A DNA stretch of 39,641 bases from CAZWAP01 sp964632005 (lineage in GTDB: Bacteria; Planctomycetota; Phycisphaerae; Sedimentisphaerales; Anaerobacaceae): the NCBI GenBank assembly GCA_964632005.1, contig CAZWAP010000020.1:1-39641 (forward strand), written 5' to 3'. The translations under genes were made by a program, and so were the position numbers. Below the pieces are notes generated by a model. That model was given only the letters and a program-made list of their open reading frames with translations. It did no database searches and was not told the origin of the DNA. Position 1 is the stretch's first letter. The number at the start of each line of letters is the position of its first letter. Of this stretch, positions 26,700 through 35,854 are shown one piece after another.

Positions 26700-27197
26700 A
26701 TGCAATGCCAGATTTGTAACAACAACGCTGCGACTATTCATCTGACCGAAATAACCGACGGGGTGCGTTCCGAGATGCACATCTGCGAACAGTGCGCCGC
26801 CGAGCAGGGTATCGCGGTCAAGAGCCATATCCCCATCAATGAGTTGCTCAGTAGCCTGCTGGCGGTCCAGCCCAGCGACGAGGAGTTTGCCGACCCGGGG
26901 GAGCAGCAGGCGGCGTGCCCGACCTGCGGCTTCACGCTCGACCAATTCCGCAAGGAAGGGGTGCTCGGCTGCCCGAATGATTATGAAGTCTTTGCAAGGT
27001 CGCTCCGGCCGCTCATCGAAAGGGCACATTGCGGCAACATCGTCCACTGCGGCAAGATACCGTCAAGAGCATCGCTGGGTATGAAAAGGCAGATAGAGCT
27101 GCTTAACCTGCGGCGACAACTGGAGGCCGCCGTTCAAAACGAGGATTACGAACTTGCGGCGAAATTGCGGGACAGAATAAGCGAGATCGAAACATAG
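26700..27197 (+). CDS. mcsA: McsA-like zinc protein, activator of protein-arginine kinase
   Basis: In Firmicutes McsA binds and activates the arginine kinase McsB. The 165-residue protein has two zinc-finger pairs, CQICNNNAA with CEQCAAEQG, then CPTCGFTLDQFRKEGVLGCPN. A C-terminal UVR helix pair follows (LRRQLEAAVQNEDYELAAKLRD), as in UvrB/UvrC. An in-frame upstream start at 26658 is less likely, because the promoter -10 lies inside that extension. mcsB follows 46 bases later, confirming the assignment. The other Firmicutes partners, CtsR and ClpC, are not in the window. Confidence 0.9.
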   Translation: MQCQICNNNAATIHLTEITDGVRSEMHICEQCAAEQGIAVKSHIPINELLSSLLAVQPSDEEFADPGEQQAACPTCGFTLDQFRKEGVLGCPNDYEVFARSLRPLIERAHCGNIVHCGKIPSRASLGMKRQIELLNLRRQLEAAVQNEDYELAAKLRDRISEIET

Positions 27198-27243
27198 TAC
27201 CTTACGCCCTGGCAAGGTCTCGGGGAGTTCACGCGGCAGAGAG

Positions 27244-28377
27244 ATGAAACTGACCGACATAAGTGGCGATATAAACGAGTGGTTCAACGGCTCGGGGCCG
27301 TTGTCCGATGTGGTAATCTCCTCGCGTATCCGCCTGGCCAGGAACCTCGCCGGGCACAAGTTCCTCAGCCGGTGCTCCACAGCAGAAAAGTCCGAGATAC
27401 TCAACAAGCTTAGAGACGTCCTGATGTCGCTGGAGTTGGGCGATAAGGTCTACTACATCAGCATCGACAAGGCGCCCGCCCTGAGCAGGAACTTCCTCGT
27501 GGAGCGGCACCTCATCAGCCGGCACCACGCTTTCGGCAAGGGACCCCGCGGCGTGGTGCTCGCACAGCGGGAATTCTTTACCGCGATGATCAACGAAGAG
27601 GACCACCTGCGAATCCAGGTATTCAAGGCCGGCTGCCAGCTCTCCGAATGCGCAAAACAGGTAAACCATATCGACGATATGATAGAGCAGAAGGTCGATT
27701 ATGCCTTCAGCCCAACCTTGGGCTACCTGACCGCCTGTCCGACCAACGTGGGCACCGGGATAAGGGTCTCGGTAATGCTGCACTTACCGGCCCTGAAAAT
27801 GACCGGTCACATAGAGAAGTTCTTCAACGCAGCGAAGGATATGAACCTTGCGGTCAGGGGCCTCTTCGGCGAAGGAACCGAGGCCGCCAGCGACCTTTAC
27901 CAGCTCTCCAACCAGATAACCCTCGGCGTCTCGGAAGACCAAATCGTCTCCCAGTTCGAAAAAGAGATCATCCCCGAGGTTACCGAGTACGAAAAGTGTG
28001 CCCGCGACCATCTGCTGCGCGACCAGCCCCACATCCTCGACGACAAGATCTCCCGGGCTATGGCGCTGCTCCAGAACGCCCACCTTATCAGCTCACAGGA
28101 AGCACTGTTCCTGCTGAGCCACCTGCGGCTTGGCCTGAATATGTACCGGCATATGGGCGCCGCAACTCCTGCTATCAAAAGGCTTTGCACGCTTTGCGGC
28201 TCAAGGGACAATTCCGAGAACCCGGAGCTATCCATCCGGACCATAAATCGGCTGTTTATGCTGACCCTCCCGGCGCACCTGCAGCTAAACCACGGCAAGA
28301 CGCTCGACGCCACCAGCAGAGACGCCCTGCGGGCCCGCATCATCCGCGACGCACTTAACCGAGAGGCTCAACAGTAG
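27244..28377 (+). CDS. mcsB: Protein-arginine kinase
   Basis: McsB phosphorylates arginine residues on proteins, marking them for ClpCP degradation in Bacillus. The 377-residue protein belongs to the ATP:guanido phosphotransferase family. Visible motifs are VVISSRIRLARNL near the N-terminus, the catalytic INEEDHLRIQ, the nucleotide-site CPTNVGTGIRVSVMLHLP and the loop VRGLFGEGTEA. It follows mcsA with 46 bases between them, in one operon. dnaK begins 277 bases downstream behind its own sigma-54 promoter. Complete motifs suggest an active kinase. Confidence 0.96.
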   Translation: MKLTDISGDINEWFNGSGPLSDVVISSRIRLARNLAGHKFLSRCSTAEKSEILNKLRDVLMSLELGDKVYYISIDKAPALSRNFLVERHLISRHHAFGKGPRGVVLAQREFFTAMINEEDHLRIQVFKAGCQLSECAKQVNHIDDMIEQKVDYAFSPTLGYLTACPTNVGTGIRVSVMLHLPALKMTGHIEKFFNAAKDMNLAVRGLFGEGTEAASDLYQLSNQITLGVSEDQIVSQFEKEIIPEVTEYEKCARDHLLRDQPHILDDKISRAMALLQNAHLISSQEALFLLSHLRLGLNMYRHMGAATPAIKRLCTLCGSRDNSENPELSIRTINRLFMLTLPAHLQLNHGKTLDATSRDALRARIIRDALNREAQQ

Positions 28378-28439
28378 CCCGGCACCCCCTGGCAGGGCCC
28401 CCGCCGTCCAAATCTGCCAAAATGGCACGTATGCCGGGC
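28377..28439 (+). terminator. Multi-hairpin structure after mcsB
   Basis: GCCCGGCA (28377-28384) is the exact complement of TGCCGGGC (28432-28439). Inside lie a small CCCT/AGGG hairpin (near 28388-28398) and the dyad TGCCA-AAA-TGGCA. The following CTATCTTT is a weak T-rich stretch. It may end the mcsAB transcript. Confidence 0.4.
28415..28427. repeat. 13-base palindrome upstream of the dnaK sigma-54 promoter
   Basis: TGCCA-AAA-TGGCA is perfectly symmetric and lies about 100 bases upstream of the -24 element, the distance typical of sigma-54 activator sites. It is also the innermost hairpin of the structure after mcsB, so the activator-site reading is inference. Confidence 0.35.
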
Positions 28440-28528
28440 CTATCTTTAGCCCCAAGCCGAGCCGAAGAACTGCATAACCGCTTACAACAAAAGCTCTTAG
28501 CCTAATAGCAAGCAGACAGCCTGCAATC

Positions 28529-28544
28529 TGGCACGTCTTTTGCA
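28529..28544 (+). promoter_or_regulatory. Sigma-54 (-24/-12) promoter of dnaK
   Basis: TGGCACG, TCTT, TTGCA matches the consensus TGGCACG-N4-TTGCW at every defined position, and the preceding C fits the Y at its start. The -24 GG is at 28530-28531 and the -12 GC at 28542-28543, correctly spaced. The predicted start is about 28555, 100 bases before the dnaK ATG. No CIRCE inverted repeat is present between mcsB and dnaK. Confidence 0.75.
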
Positions 28545-28654
28545 CGCCTCTTATTTACGGTCCGCGTCAGTTCCCTGTCGTCAGAAGGGCAACGGCAAGG
28601 CCGGACAAACAGAAATCACTTGAAAGGCCCATTCAAAGCGAAAGGAACCTGATC

Positions 28655-30592
28655 ATGGCTAAGATAATTGGCATAGACCTGGGGACGACAAATTCTGTTG
28701 TGGCCGTGATGGAAGGCTCTTCGCCCAAGGTCCTCGTGAACTCCTCGGGTTCGAGGCTCACCCCCTCGGTGGTTGCATTCACGGACAAGGGTGAAAGGCT
28801 TGTCGGGCAAATCGCGCGCCATCAACAGGTTACAAATCCGGAAAACACCATCTTCTCGATAAAGCGTTTTATGGGGCGAAGACACAGCGAAGTCTCCGCC
28901 GAGGAGAAACTCGTCCCGTACAAAATCACCGGAGCCCCGGACGAGCTTGTCAAAGTGAACGTCCGCGGAAAGGAGTTTACGCCTCCCGAGATCTCGGCGA
29001 TGGTCCTCCAGGACCTCAAGAAGACGGCCGAGGATTACCTGGGCCAGAAGGTTACCAAGGCCGTTATCACCGTGCCGGCCTATTTCAACGACTCCCAGCG
29101 ACAGGCAACCAAGGACGCTGGCAAGATCGCGGGCCTTGAGGTCGAGCGAATCATCAACGAGCCAACCGCTGCGGCCCTGGCATACGGGCTTGAAAAGAAA
29201 AAGAACGAAAAGGTCGCCGTCTTCGATTTCGGCGGCGGTACCTTTGATATCTCGATCCTCGATATAGGCGAGAACGTTTTCGAGGTCCTCAGCACAAACG
29301 GTGATACCCACCTCGGCGGCGACGACCTCGATGCGGTGCTCATAAACTACCTCGCCGACGAATTCAAGAAGACCGAAGGCATCGACCTGCGCGAGGATCC
29401 GATGGCGCACCAGCGGCTCAAGGAAGCAGCCGAAAAGGCCAAATGTGAACTCAGCTCCCAGCTTGAGACCACAGTGAACCTGCCTTTCATTACCGCTGAC
29501 GCCTCGGGCCCCAAGCACCTGCAGATAACCATTACCCGTAGTAAGTTTGAAGCGCTGGCCGAGCCGATCCTGGAACGGCTGAAAGACCCCTGCTACAAGG
29601 CCCTCGACGACGCGAAGCTCAAGCCTGCCGACATCTCTGAAGTGCTGCTGGTCGGCGGCTCGACGAGGATCCCGAAGGTCCAGCAGATCGTCAAGGAGAC
29701 ATTCGGCAAGGAGCCCAACAAGAGCCTCAATCCTGACGAGGTCGTGGCACTTGGCGCAGCCATCCAGGGTGCGGTGCTCGCAGGAGATGCGGGGGTCAAA
29801 GATATCTTGCTGCTGGACGTAACACCGCTGTCGTTGGGTGTCGAGACGCTTGGTGGGGTTATGACAAAGCTGATCGAGCGCAACACCACGATTCCGACCA
29901 GCAAGAAGGAAATCTTCTCCACCGCGGCGGACAACCAGACCACCGTGGACATCCACGTCCTGCAGGGCGAGAGGGAATTCGCCCGGGATAATCGCACGCT
30001 GGGCAGGTTCCAGCTCACCGGCATCCCGCCGGCGCCGCGGGGCGTGCCCCAGATCGAGGTCACGTTCGATATCGACGCGAACGGCATTCTCAACGTCTCG
30101 GCCAAGGACCTCGGTACCGGCAAGCAGCAATCCATCGAGATCAAATCCAGCTCGGGCCTGAGTGAGCAGGAGATCGAGAGAATGACCAAGGAGGCCGAGG
30201 CCCACGCCGAGGAAGACAGAAAGAGACGTGAGGTAGTCGACCTCAAGAACCAGGCCGACCAGTTGATCTATTCGACCGAGAAGACCCTGAAAGAACACGG
30301 GGAAAAGGTTTCGGCCGAGACGCGCGGCAAGATCGAAAGCGCCGTCAACAATCTTAAAGAAGCTGTTAAGGGTGAAAGTGCGGACGCCATAAGAAAGGCC
30401 ATCGATAATCTGGGCCAGGCCAGCCAGGAGTTGGGCAAGATGCTCTACGAGGAAGCCGCCAAGAAACAGGCTGCCTCCGCACCGGCCGGTGAAGCTGCCG
30501 GCCAGACCTCCCCGCCTCCGCCCGAGGGCGAGGTCAAGCGAAAAGGAGGCGACGACGTAATCGACGCCGAGTTCGAGGCCAAGGACGATTAA
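28655..30592 (+). CDS. dnaK: Hsp70 chaperone DnaK
   Basis: The 645-residue protein is full length. The ATPase domain (about 1-380) has IGIDLGTTNSVVAVMEG, INEPTAAALAYGL, VAVFDFGGGTFDISILD and EVLLVGGSTRIPKVQ. The linker VLLLDVTPLSL motif is here ILLLDVTPLSLGVET, followed by the substrate-binding domain with HVLQGEREFA and FDIDANGILNVSAKD. It ends with an acidic DDVIDAEFEAKDD tail. DnaK folds and refolds proteins with DnaJ and GrpE, neither of which is in the window. AAAGGA lies before the ATG. Control by a sigma-54 promoter is predicted. Confidence 0.98.
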   Translation: MAKIIGIDLGTTNSVVAVMEGSSPKVLVNSSGSRLTPSVVAFTDKGERLVGQIARHQQVTNPENTIFSIKRFMGRRHSEVSAEEKLVPYKITGAPDELVKVNVRGKEFTPPEISAMVLQDLKKTAEDYLGQKVTKAVITVPAYFNDSQRQATKDAGKIAGLEVERIINEPTAAALAYGLEKKKNEKVAVFDFGGGTFDISILDIGENVFEVLSTNGDTHLGGDDLDAVLINYLADEFKKTEGIDLREDPMAHQRLKEAAEKAKCELSSQLETTVNLPFITADASGPKHLQITITRSKFEALAEPILERLKDPCYKALDDAKLKPADISEVLLVGGSTRIPKVQQIVKETFGKEPNKSLNPDEVVALGAAIQGAVLAGDAGVKDILLLDVTPLSLGVETLGGVMTKLIERNTTIPTSKKEIFSTAADNQTTVDIHVLQGEREFARDNRTLGRFQLTGIPPAPRGVPQIEVTFDIDANGILNVSAKDLGTGKQQSIEIKSSSGLSEQEIERMTKEAEAHAEEDRKRREVVDLKNQADQLIYSTEKTLKEHGEKVSAETRGKIESAVNNLKEAVKGESADAIRKAIDNLGQASQELGKMLYEEAAKKQAASAPAGEAAGQTSPPPPEGEVKRKGGDDVIDAEFEAKDD

Positions 30593-30716
30593 TCGAGCGA
30601 ACAGACGGTCTGCGAGCGTCGTAGACCGATTATCATAAAATCCTCGTATAGCCGGGACGAGACAGCCGAGATTTTGCGGATAGACTGGTCGGCTGTCCGC
30701 CCGGCTGTGTTCTGCG

Positions 30717-30753
30717 CGGGGCCTGTCGAATATCCCGCTTGCCTGAGGCCCCG
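30717..30753. terminator. Inverted repeat between convergent dnaK and mnmE
   Basis: CGGGGCCT (30717-30724) and AGGCCCCG (30746-30753) are exact complements. A second pair, GACAGCC (30661-30667) and GGCTGTC (30691-30697), lies just upstream. Neither has a T-run. Position between convergent genes suggests a bidirectional, factor-dependent terminator. Confidence 0.4.
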
Positions 30754-30769
30754 TCCGAGAGGCCCCTGA

Positions 30770-32218
30770 CTACTTGCCTATGCAAAAACGACTGAAAATC
30801 CTATCCAGTACGTGTTCGTCGAGGTCTGCGCCGCCTGGCTGTTCAATAGCCGAGAGGGCTTGGTATGCCCGGCGCAGCAGCATAGCCACAACCTCTTGCT
30901 CCTGCTGGTTTTGCTCTTGGGCCTTTTCTATAGCCTCGCCGAGGTCCTCTATCGCTTCTGAGACGGCCTGTTTATGCCGGGCCGTGAGGGCGACGAAGCT
31001 CCGGCGGCCCTCCGCAAAAGGCAGACTGTCTCGGCGGTCATCTGCGGAGCCGCCCGCCGAACCGACTATCCTGCGGTCGATTTCCTCACGCAAGGCCTCG
31101 ATCGCCGCTGCGCCTACGACCGAGATTGGCAGGAACCTCGCTCCAAAGAGGCATTGGAGCTGTTCTAACCTATCAACCAGCTCCCCGGCCCCGAGCAGAT
31201 CGGTCTTGGTCGCAACCGGTATGAGCGCCTCGGCCGTCACGTACTGACGCACGGCAAGGTCCTCGGACCAGTCGCCCTTCGAGCAGTCAACACAAAAGAC
31301 CACGACCGTGCTCTTGCGTAATGCCTCGATCGCAGCCTGCTGCGCCAGCTCATCCAGAATCCCCTCGGGCTCGGGCAGCAGCCCGGCACAATCAAACAGC
31401 ACGCACCTACAATGCGCCAGCGACAGGATACCCGTTAGCACATCCCTGGTGGTCTTGAGTTCCGGCGAGACAATGCTCCTTTGCTCACCCAGCAGCGCGT
31501 TGACAAGGCTGCTCTTGCCGGCGTTGGCCGCGCCGGCTATTCCGACGGCTGGCAGCTCGATGATGGACTCGTAGCTGATGCTCCCGGCCAGAAACTCCTC
31601 GAGCGAGCCTCTTATCCGCTCAAGCCGCCCGGTCAACTCCCGCTGCCCAATAAACTCGATATCCTCTGTGCTGAAATCCAGCCCCGCCTCAAGCAGGCTC
31701 AGGCAATCCAGGATCTCTGAGCGTATTCGCTCGGCCGAGTCCGACAGGCGCCCATCCAAAAGCCTCTCAGCGGCGGCCACCTGGAACGTGTTGGAGCCGG
31801 TAACTATTTCGTTTACCGCCTCGGCCTGAGCCAGGTCGATCTTGCCGTTCAAATAGGCCCTGGCGGTGAACTCGCCCGGGCCGGCCATCCGCAGTCCCTG
31901 GCCGAGCAGGTTATCCATCAGCGCCTCTACCACCGCGGGATTTGTGTGGATATGGATCTCGGCGACGTTTTCGCCCGTGTAGGAATGCGGCCGCGGGAAC
32001 AGGTACAGCCAGGCACCGATACTTAACTGCTCATCTACGGCGATGGACCCGCAACGAAGGCCTGGCTCGGCCGGCCGGAGCGACCTGCCGAAAAGCCGCT
32101 CGCAGACCCCGAAGGTCTTGTCCCCGGTAATCCGCAGAATCGTCCTGGCGCCGCCCTGCCCGCAGGCTGCCAGAGGCGGCGAGCTGACCGCCACAATTGT
32201 ATCATTCAGATCATACAC
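30770..32218 (-). CDS. mnmE: tRNA modification GTPase MnmE
   Basis: MnmE with MnmG modifies U34 of certain tRNAs. The 482-residue protein has an N-terminal formyl-THF-binding domain (DTIVAVSSPPLAACGQGGA), helical parts and an inserted G domain. The G domain shows GAANAGKSSLVNALLG (P-loop), TTRDV, DCAGLL (usually DTAG) and TKTDLL (usually NKxD). It ends FSRFCIGK, the conserved CxGK modification motif. The start is GTG 32218, giving MYDLNDTIVA, the expected family opening. It follows yidC on the same strand, the order common in bacteria. Confidence 0.95.
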   Translation of the reverse strand: MYDLNDTIVAVSSPPLAACGQGGARTILRITGDKTFGVCERLFGRSLRPAEPGLRCGSIAVDEQLSIGAWLYLFPRPHSYTGENVAEIHIHTNPAVVEALMDNLLGQGLRMAGPGEFTARAYLNGKIDLAQAEAVNEIVTGSNTFQVAAAERLLDGRLSDSAERIRSEILDCLSLLEAGLDFSTEDIEFIGQRELTGRLERIRGSLEEFLAGSISYESIIELPAVGIAGAANAGKSSLVNALLGEQRSIVSPELKTTRDVLTGILSLAHCRCVLFDCAGLLPEPEGILDELAQQAAIEALRKSTVVVFCVDCSKGDWSEDLAVRQYVTAEALIPVATKTDLLGAGELVDRLEQLQCLFGARFLPISVVGAAAIEALREEIDRRIVGSAGGSADDRRDSLPFAEGRRSFVALTARHKQAVSEAIEDLGEAIEKAQEQNQQEQEVVAMLLRRAYQALSAIEQPGGADLDEHVLDRIFSRFCIGK

Positions 32219-32353
32219 GCTGACGCCGACCTATCGCCAAGTCCAGCAAACCTACATTTGCCATCCCACGCGAAACGAGGTGTCCATCCTCCCGCTTACC
32301 CCGGGGCCGCGATTTTTCACCGGGCGGCGAAACCAACCTCAAGCCGGTCGTCC

Positions 32354-34372
32354 TTACGTTCTGAAGAACGGCTTGGGCTTTTTCTTCTTGGCCTTGCCGC
32401 CGGTCTTCTTGGTCGTGGCCACCAGGCCCCTCGACTCGGCCTGCTCCTTCTCCTGGATATGCTTGCGGATAACGTGCTGCTCGATCACCCCGGCGAACGT
32501 GCTGGCCATAATGTAAAGGTTGACTCCCGAGGGAGCCTTGTAAAGCATCAGGGGAAACAAAAGCGGCATCATCACCATCATCATTTTCTGCTGCTGGGCC
32601 ACCTGGGGATTGGCTGCGGCCGCCGCCTGCCTGGGCATCACCTTCTGCTGCAGGTAAAAAGCAACGCCCATCAAGATCGGCAACAGGTTCAGCGATTCGA
32701 TCTTCCAGCCCAGCAGCGGTACCTTCAGCGGCCTTGCAAACATAACCAGGGCGTCCGGCATCGACAGGTCCGTGATCCAAACCGGCAAAAAAGTGGCACC
32801 ACGCAGGTCGATGCTGGCATAGACCGCGCTCCACAACGCGATCCAGATTGGCATCTGGACCATCATCGGCAAAAAGCCCATAAACGGCGAAGCGCCCTGC
32901 TCCCTGTAAAGCGCCATCATCTGCTTGTTCAGCTCGGCCTTGTTGTTGGCGTATTTCTTCTTCAGCTCCTCGACCTTCGGCGCGAGTTTCTGCATCTTGC
33001 TCATCGAGACCTGGCTCTTCTTGGTAATAGGATGCATAACCAGCCGAACCAAAAACACCAGGATGATGATAACCACCCCGTAGTTGCCGATGAACCCGTA
33101 CATCCACTTCATTATCGCCAGTATCCCGAAGGCCAGCGGCTTTATGATACTGGCCGGGCAACAGCAACCGAGGAAATCTATCGTCTGAACAAAGCCCAGG
33201 GTCCTGTACAGCGGGTCCTTGTCGAAAAGGCTCTTGTCTTTCGGCCCCATGTACAGTTGGAATCTGTATCTCTGCGCACTACCGGGTTGTCCTTTGGGCG
33301 CCAGGATCCGAGAAGCGATCGTCAAATCCAGGCCCAGCTTTTCGTCGCCGCTGTCCGCCTTGGGGTCATTGTCGGGATTATACAACTGCCCCACGCGGTC
33401 GATGAGCCATTCGCAGAACTGCTGGCCCTGCTCGGCCTGGGGCACCAGTATGGCGGCGAAGTACTTGTTGACGGCTGCGACCCACAGCAGCTCGGCCCCG
33501 GGCTTTTCCAGGCGCCTGGACTCGGGCTGAAAGCGGTGCTTATGAAGCTTTTTCTTGTCCAACCGCACCCCGACGATCTGGCCGCTGGACTCCTTGAACC
33601 CCGCCACAACCTTGCGCATGTCGGTCCGAAACGCTTCCCGGCCAAGCCCGCCCGGTCCTAACATCTTGAAGTGTATCTTTTCCTCGGCTGCCGAGAGATT
33701 CCCAACGCCGATCTCGCAATCCAGCAGGTAGCTGCCCGGCCTTACCCGGTAGGTTTTGGTCAGCTCAATGACGGGCTCGCCGGTGTCCTGCCGCTTGATA
33801 ACCGCCTCGAAGCGGGCCGTCTCCGAGCCGTCCTCGCCTTTCTCGATGCCGCTGCTTTTCCAGTGCAGCCTGTCCAGGGCCAGTTGCAGTCCGTGACGGT
33901 CGAAGATGAAACTCGTATTGGCCATCGCCAGGGCTTCCCCGGTGCTCGTTTTTTTGAGCGGCGAGATAAGGACCAACGGCTGTGGATTCTTGGGATCGCG
34001 GTTGTCGAAGCCCTTGCCCTTGCCGTTGCTGAAAATGGCTCTCCTTATCGCCGCGCCCCTGGAGCTCAATTCCAGCTGGAACTTGAATCCCGTCTCGGGA
34101 TCCTCTAAGTACGGGTCGTCGGCGCCCAGAAGAACCGTTGCCGGCCGAGCGTTGTCCGCCCTGAAACCAAGACCCGCGGCCGGCTCCGCCGGCTCCTTCG
34201 CGCCGGCCTGGTTGGAATCGGCCGGCCCAGTGGTGCCGTCAGCGGTGGCCTTCTGGAGCAGAATGCAGGGTTTGCCGTCCGAGGCAGAACACTCGAACAG
34301 CCCCGATTCCACGACAAGCCATCCGCAAAACAGGCAAAAACCGGCAACCATCAACACCAGAAATGTTCTCAT
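32354..34372 (-). CDS. yidC: Membrane protein insertase YidC
   Basis: YidC inserts and folds inner-membrane proteins, alone or with SecYEG. The 672-residue protein has an N-terminal membrane anchor (TFLVLMVAGFCLFCGWLV) and a large periplasmic P1 domain (about 80-400). The conserved five-helix core follows, with GNYGVVIIILVFLVRLVMHP containing the conserved Arg, then GFLPMMVQMPIWIALWSAVY and MMPLLFPLMLYKAPSGVNLY. A Lys-rich tail (KAKKKKPKPFFRT) probably touches ribosomes. The frame is open to 34426, but the ATG at 34372 places the anchor at the start. It is followed 135 bases later by mnmE. Confidence 0.96.
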   Translation of the reverse strand: MRTFLVLMVAGFCLFCGWLVVESGLFECSASDGKPCILLQKATADGTTGPADSNQAGAKEPAEPAAGLGFRADNARPATVLLGADDPYLEDPETGFKFQLELSSRGAAIRRAIFSNGKGKGFDNRDPKNPQPLVLISPLKKTSTGEALAMANTSFIFDRHGLQLALDRLHWKSSGIEKGEDGSETARFEAVIKRQDTGEPVIELTKTYRVRPGSYLLDCEIGVGNLSAAEEKIHFKMLGPGGLGREAFRTDMRKVVAGFKESSGQIVGVRLDKKKLHKHRFQPESRRLEKPGAELLWVAAVNKYFAAILVPQAEQGQQFCEWLIDRVGQLYNPDNDPKADSGDEKLGLDLTIASRILAPKGQPGSAQRYRFQLYMGPKDKSLFDKDPLYRTLGFVQTIDFLGCCCPASIIKPLAFGILAIMKWMYGFIGNYGVVIIILVFLVRLVMHPITKKSQVSMSKMQKLAPKVEELKKKYANNKAELNKQMMALYREQGASPFMGFLPMMVQMPIWIALWSAVYASIDLRGATFLPVWITDLSMPDALVMFARPLKVPLLGWKIESLNLLPILMGVAFYLQQKVMPRQAAAAANPQVAQQQKMMMVMMPLLFPLMLYKAPSGVNLYIMASTFAGVIEQHVIRKHIQEKEQAESRGLVATTKKTGGKAKKKKPKPFFRT

Positions 34373-34448
34373 CGTATATCGTTCCGTACCATCCTGCCGG
34401 AGCGGCCCAACCCGCCGCCGACACAAAAAAAGCGAAAAGCCTATCTTC

Positions 34449-35225
34449 TCACCGCCCGTCTCGCAGGCGGTCGGCGTGAAAGTTATCCAACTGGTCTACT
34501 TCACGAATCTTGTTCATAGTCGTCTCAAAATCATACTCCAGGCGAACAAAGTGCACGCGGTTGTCCTCGACGTAAACGTAGCTTGCCCTGTTGTCTTTGT
34601 CCCTCGGCTGGCCGACCGAGCCGATGTTAATGATCGCCTTTTCATCCTTCACGATCGGATAGCTGCCGCCGAGCTCGTCCGGCGCATAAAAGTCGGGCTC
34701 GTCGAGGAAAACGCCCGGCATGTGCGTATGTCCTACGAAGCAGATGTGTTCAATCCGCTCAAAGAGCGACCTGACCTTGATGGGGTTGTTATAGACATCG
34801 TCGGGAAAGATGTACTCGTTGACCGGCCTTCTCGGGGAGGCGTGCACGTAGTCGATCGCGGCGGTAACCGACCCCAGCTCTATCTTCAGGGTCCGCCGCA
34901 TAGGCAAGCCGCCCAGAAAAGTCCAGCGCCGGTCGCCTCGTTGCCTGTCCTGTTCAGACTCCAGAACATCCCTGGTCCAGAAGCTTGCCTGCTCGGCCCC
35001 GTAGTTGAAATTCGTCGGCTCGTAAAATACTGCGTAATCGTGGTTGCCGAGGACGCACCACTCGGCCCTGTCGATTATCAAGTCGAGGCATTCCCGCGGG
35101 TTGGGGCCGTAACCGACCACGTCGCCAAGACAGTATATCGTCTTTATCCGGCGCTTCTCGATGTCGTTCAGAACCGTCGTCAGGGCTTCCAAGTTCGAAT
35201 GTATGTCGCTAAGGACCGCAAACAT
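34449..35225 (-). CDS. Calcineurin-like metallophosphoesterase
   Basis: The 258-residue cytoplasmic protein has all metal-binding motifs of the family in order: SDIHSN, GDVVGYGPNPRE, GNHD, and GHTHMPGVF near residue 185. It resembles YfcE/protein-phosphatase-like members that hydrolyse phosphoesters. The substrate is unknown. The frame is open to 35276, but MFAVLSDIHSN at 35225 is the family-like start. yidC begins 76 bases downstream on the same strand. Confidence 0.9.
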   Translation of the reverse strand: MFAVLSDIHSNLEALTTVLNDIEKRRIKTIYCLGDVVGYGPNPRECLDLIIDRAEWCVLGNHDYAVFYEPTNFNYGAEQASFWTRDVLESEQDRQRGDRRWTFLGGLPMRRTLKIELGSVTAAIDYVHASPRRPVNEYIFPDDVYNNPIKVRSLFERIEHICFVGHTHMPGVFLDEPDFYAPDELGGSYPIVKDEKAIINIGSVGQPRDKDNRASYVYVEDNRVHFVRLEYDFETTMNKIREVDQLDNFHADRLRDGR

Positions 35226-35854
35226 ATCCTTGCCTAACCCTATAAGCACAACTCTTCGGCACGTAGAGAAAACCACCTAATAGCAGAAAAAGCGCGAAAA
35301 AGCCAGAACATTTACCGCCACGCTGGACAAAACCTCATCTCGCAACCGCCCCCCACAGCCGCCGGAGCAGTTGACCCAAGTTGTGTGGTTTTGGGTGCCA
35401 GAAAAGGGGCCTGTTTGCCGATGTGAGCTAAGAACACGCGACAAGCAGGCTCAAAATGGTCCGTTATCGAGTACCATCAGTCGCAGATGAGCCGAAACTT
35501 GAGAGAAGATGCCCCCCACTGCAAGCGATCCGACGAACAACGTTACTGGGCGGGTAATCGGGTTGACCCTATAAGATCCGGGCCAAGACGATGCGGGGAT
35601 TCAAGAGTTGGGACAAGGTCGACAAGGTCCTGGCCTGCCCTATTTATTGCCCTACTTGCGCGGCGAGAACGGCCTATCCGGGCTGGGCAGGCGACTTGAA
35701 GGCTAAGCAAGCGAACCGGAATCCCCCGCAAAATCCCGCCGCAATCTTTCGGACGATTGCTATGCCCCCGTCGGATTGCAAGGAGAGTTGCGCTGTGGTA
35801 TTATCGAGCCTTGGAATCCAACTCGACAATGGTGCTGACTTAAGGAGCGTTACG
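35226..35854. other. Intergenic region between the metallophosphoesterase and GH127 genes
   Basis: This 629-base divergent region contains no supportable gene. The frame upstream of the GH127 start (from 35591) is open but has no signal or family sequence. A wobble-containing hairpin GCCTGTTTG/CAAGCAGGC spans 35409-35450. The GH127 promoter lies at the right end. I saw no tRNA, riboswitch or CRISPR signature. Confidence 0.5.
35776..35804 (+). promoter_or_regulatory. Promoter of the GH127 gene
   Basis: TTGCAA (35776-35781), 17 bases and TATTAT (35799-35804), with an extended -10 TGG at 35796-35798. The predicted start is about 35811, 44 bases before the ATG. Confidence 0.6.

Noticed and set aside
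28423..28429. A second TGGCACG upstream of dnaK
   Set aside because: No TTGC follows at the required spacing; it is part of the TGCCA/TGGCA palindrome.
28378..28654. CIRCE (HrcA) operator before dnaK
   Set aside because: I looked for TTAGCACTC-N9-GAGTGCTAA and close variants in this spacer and found none.
28616..30298. 560-codon minus-strand frame opposite dnaK
   Set aside because: Antisense frames opposite dnaK are a well-known artefact of its codon use; there is no promoter, ribosome site or family match.
32258..33661. 467-codon plus-strand frame opposite yidC
   Set aside because: A shadow of yidC rich in His/Gln/Arg with no domain; the opposite strand carries the complete yidC motifs.
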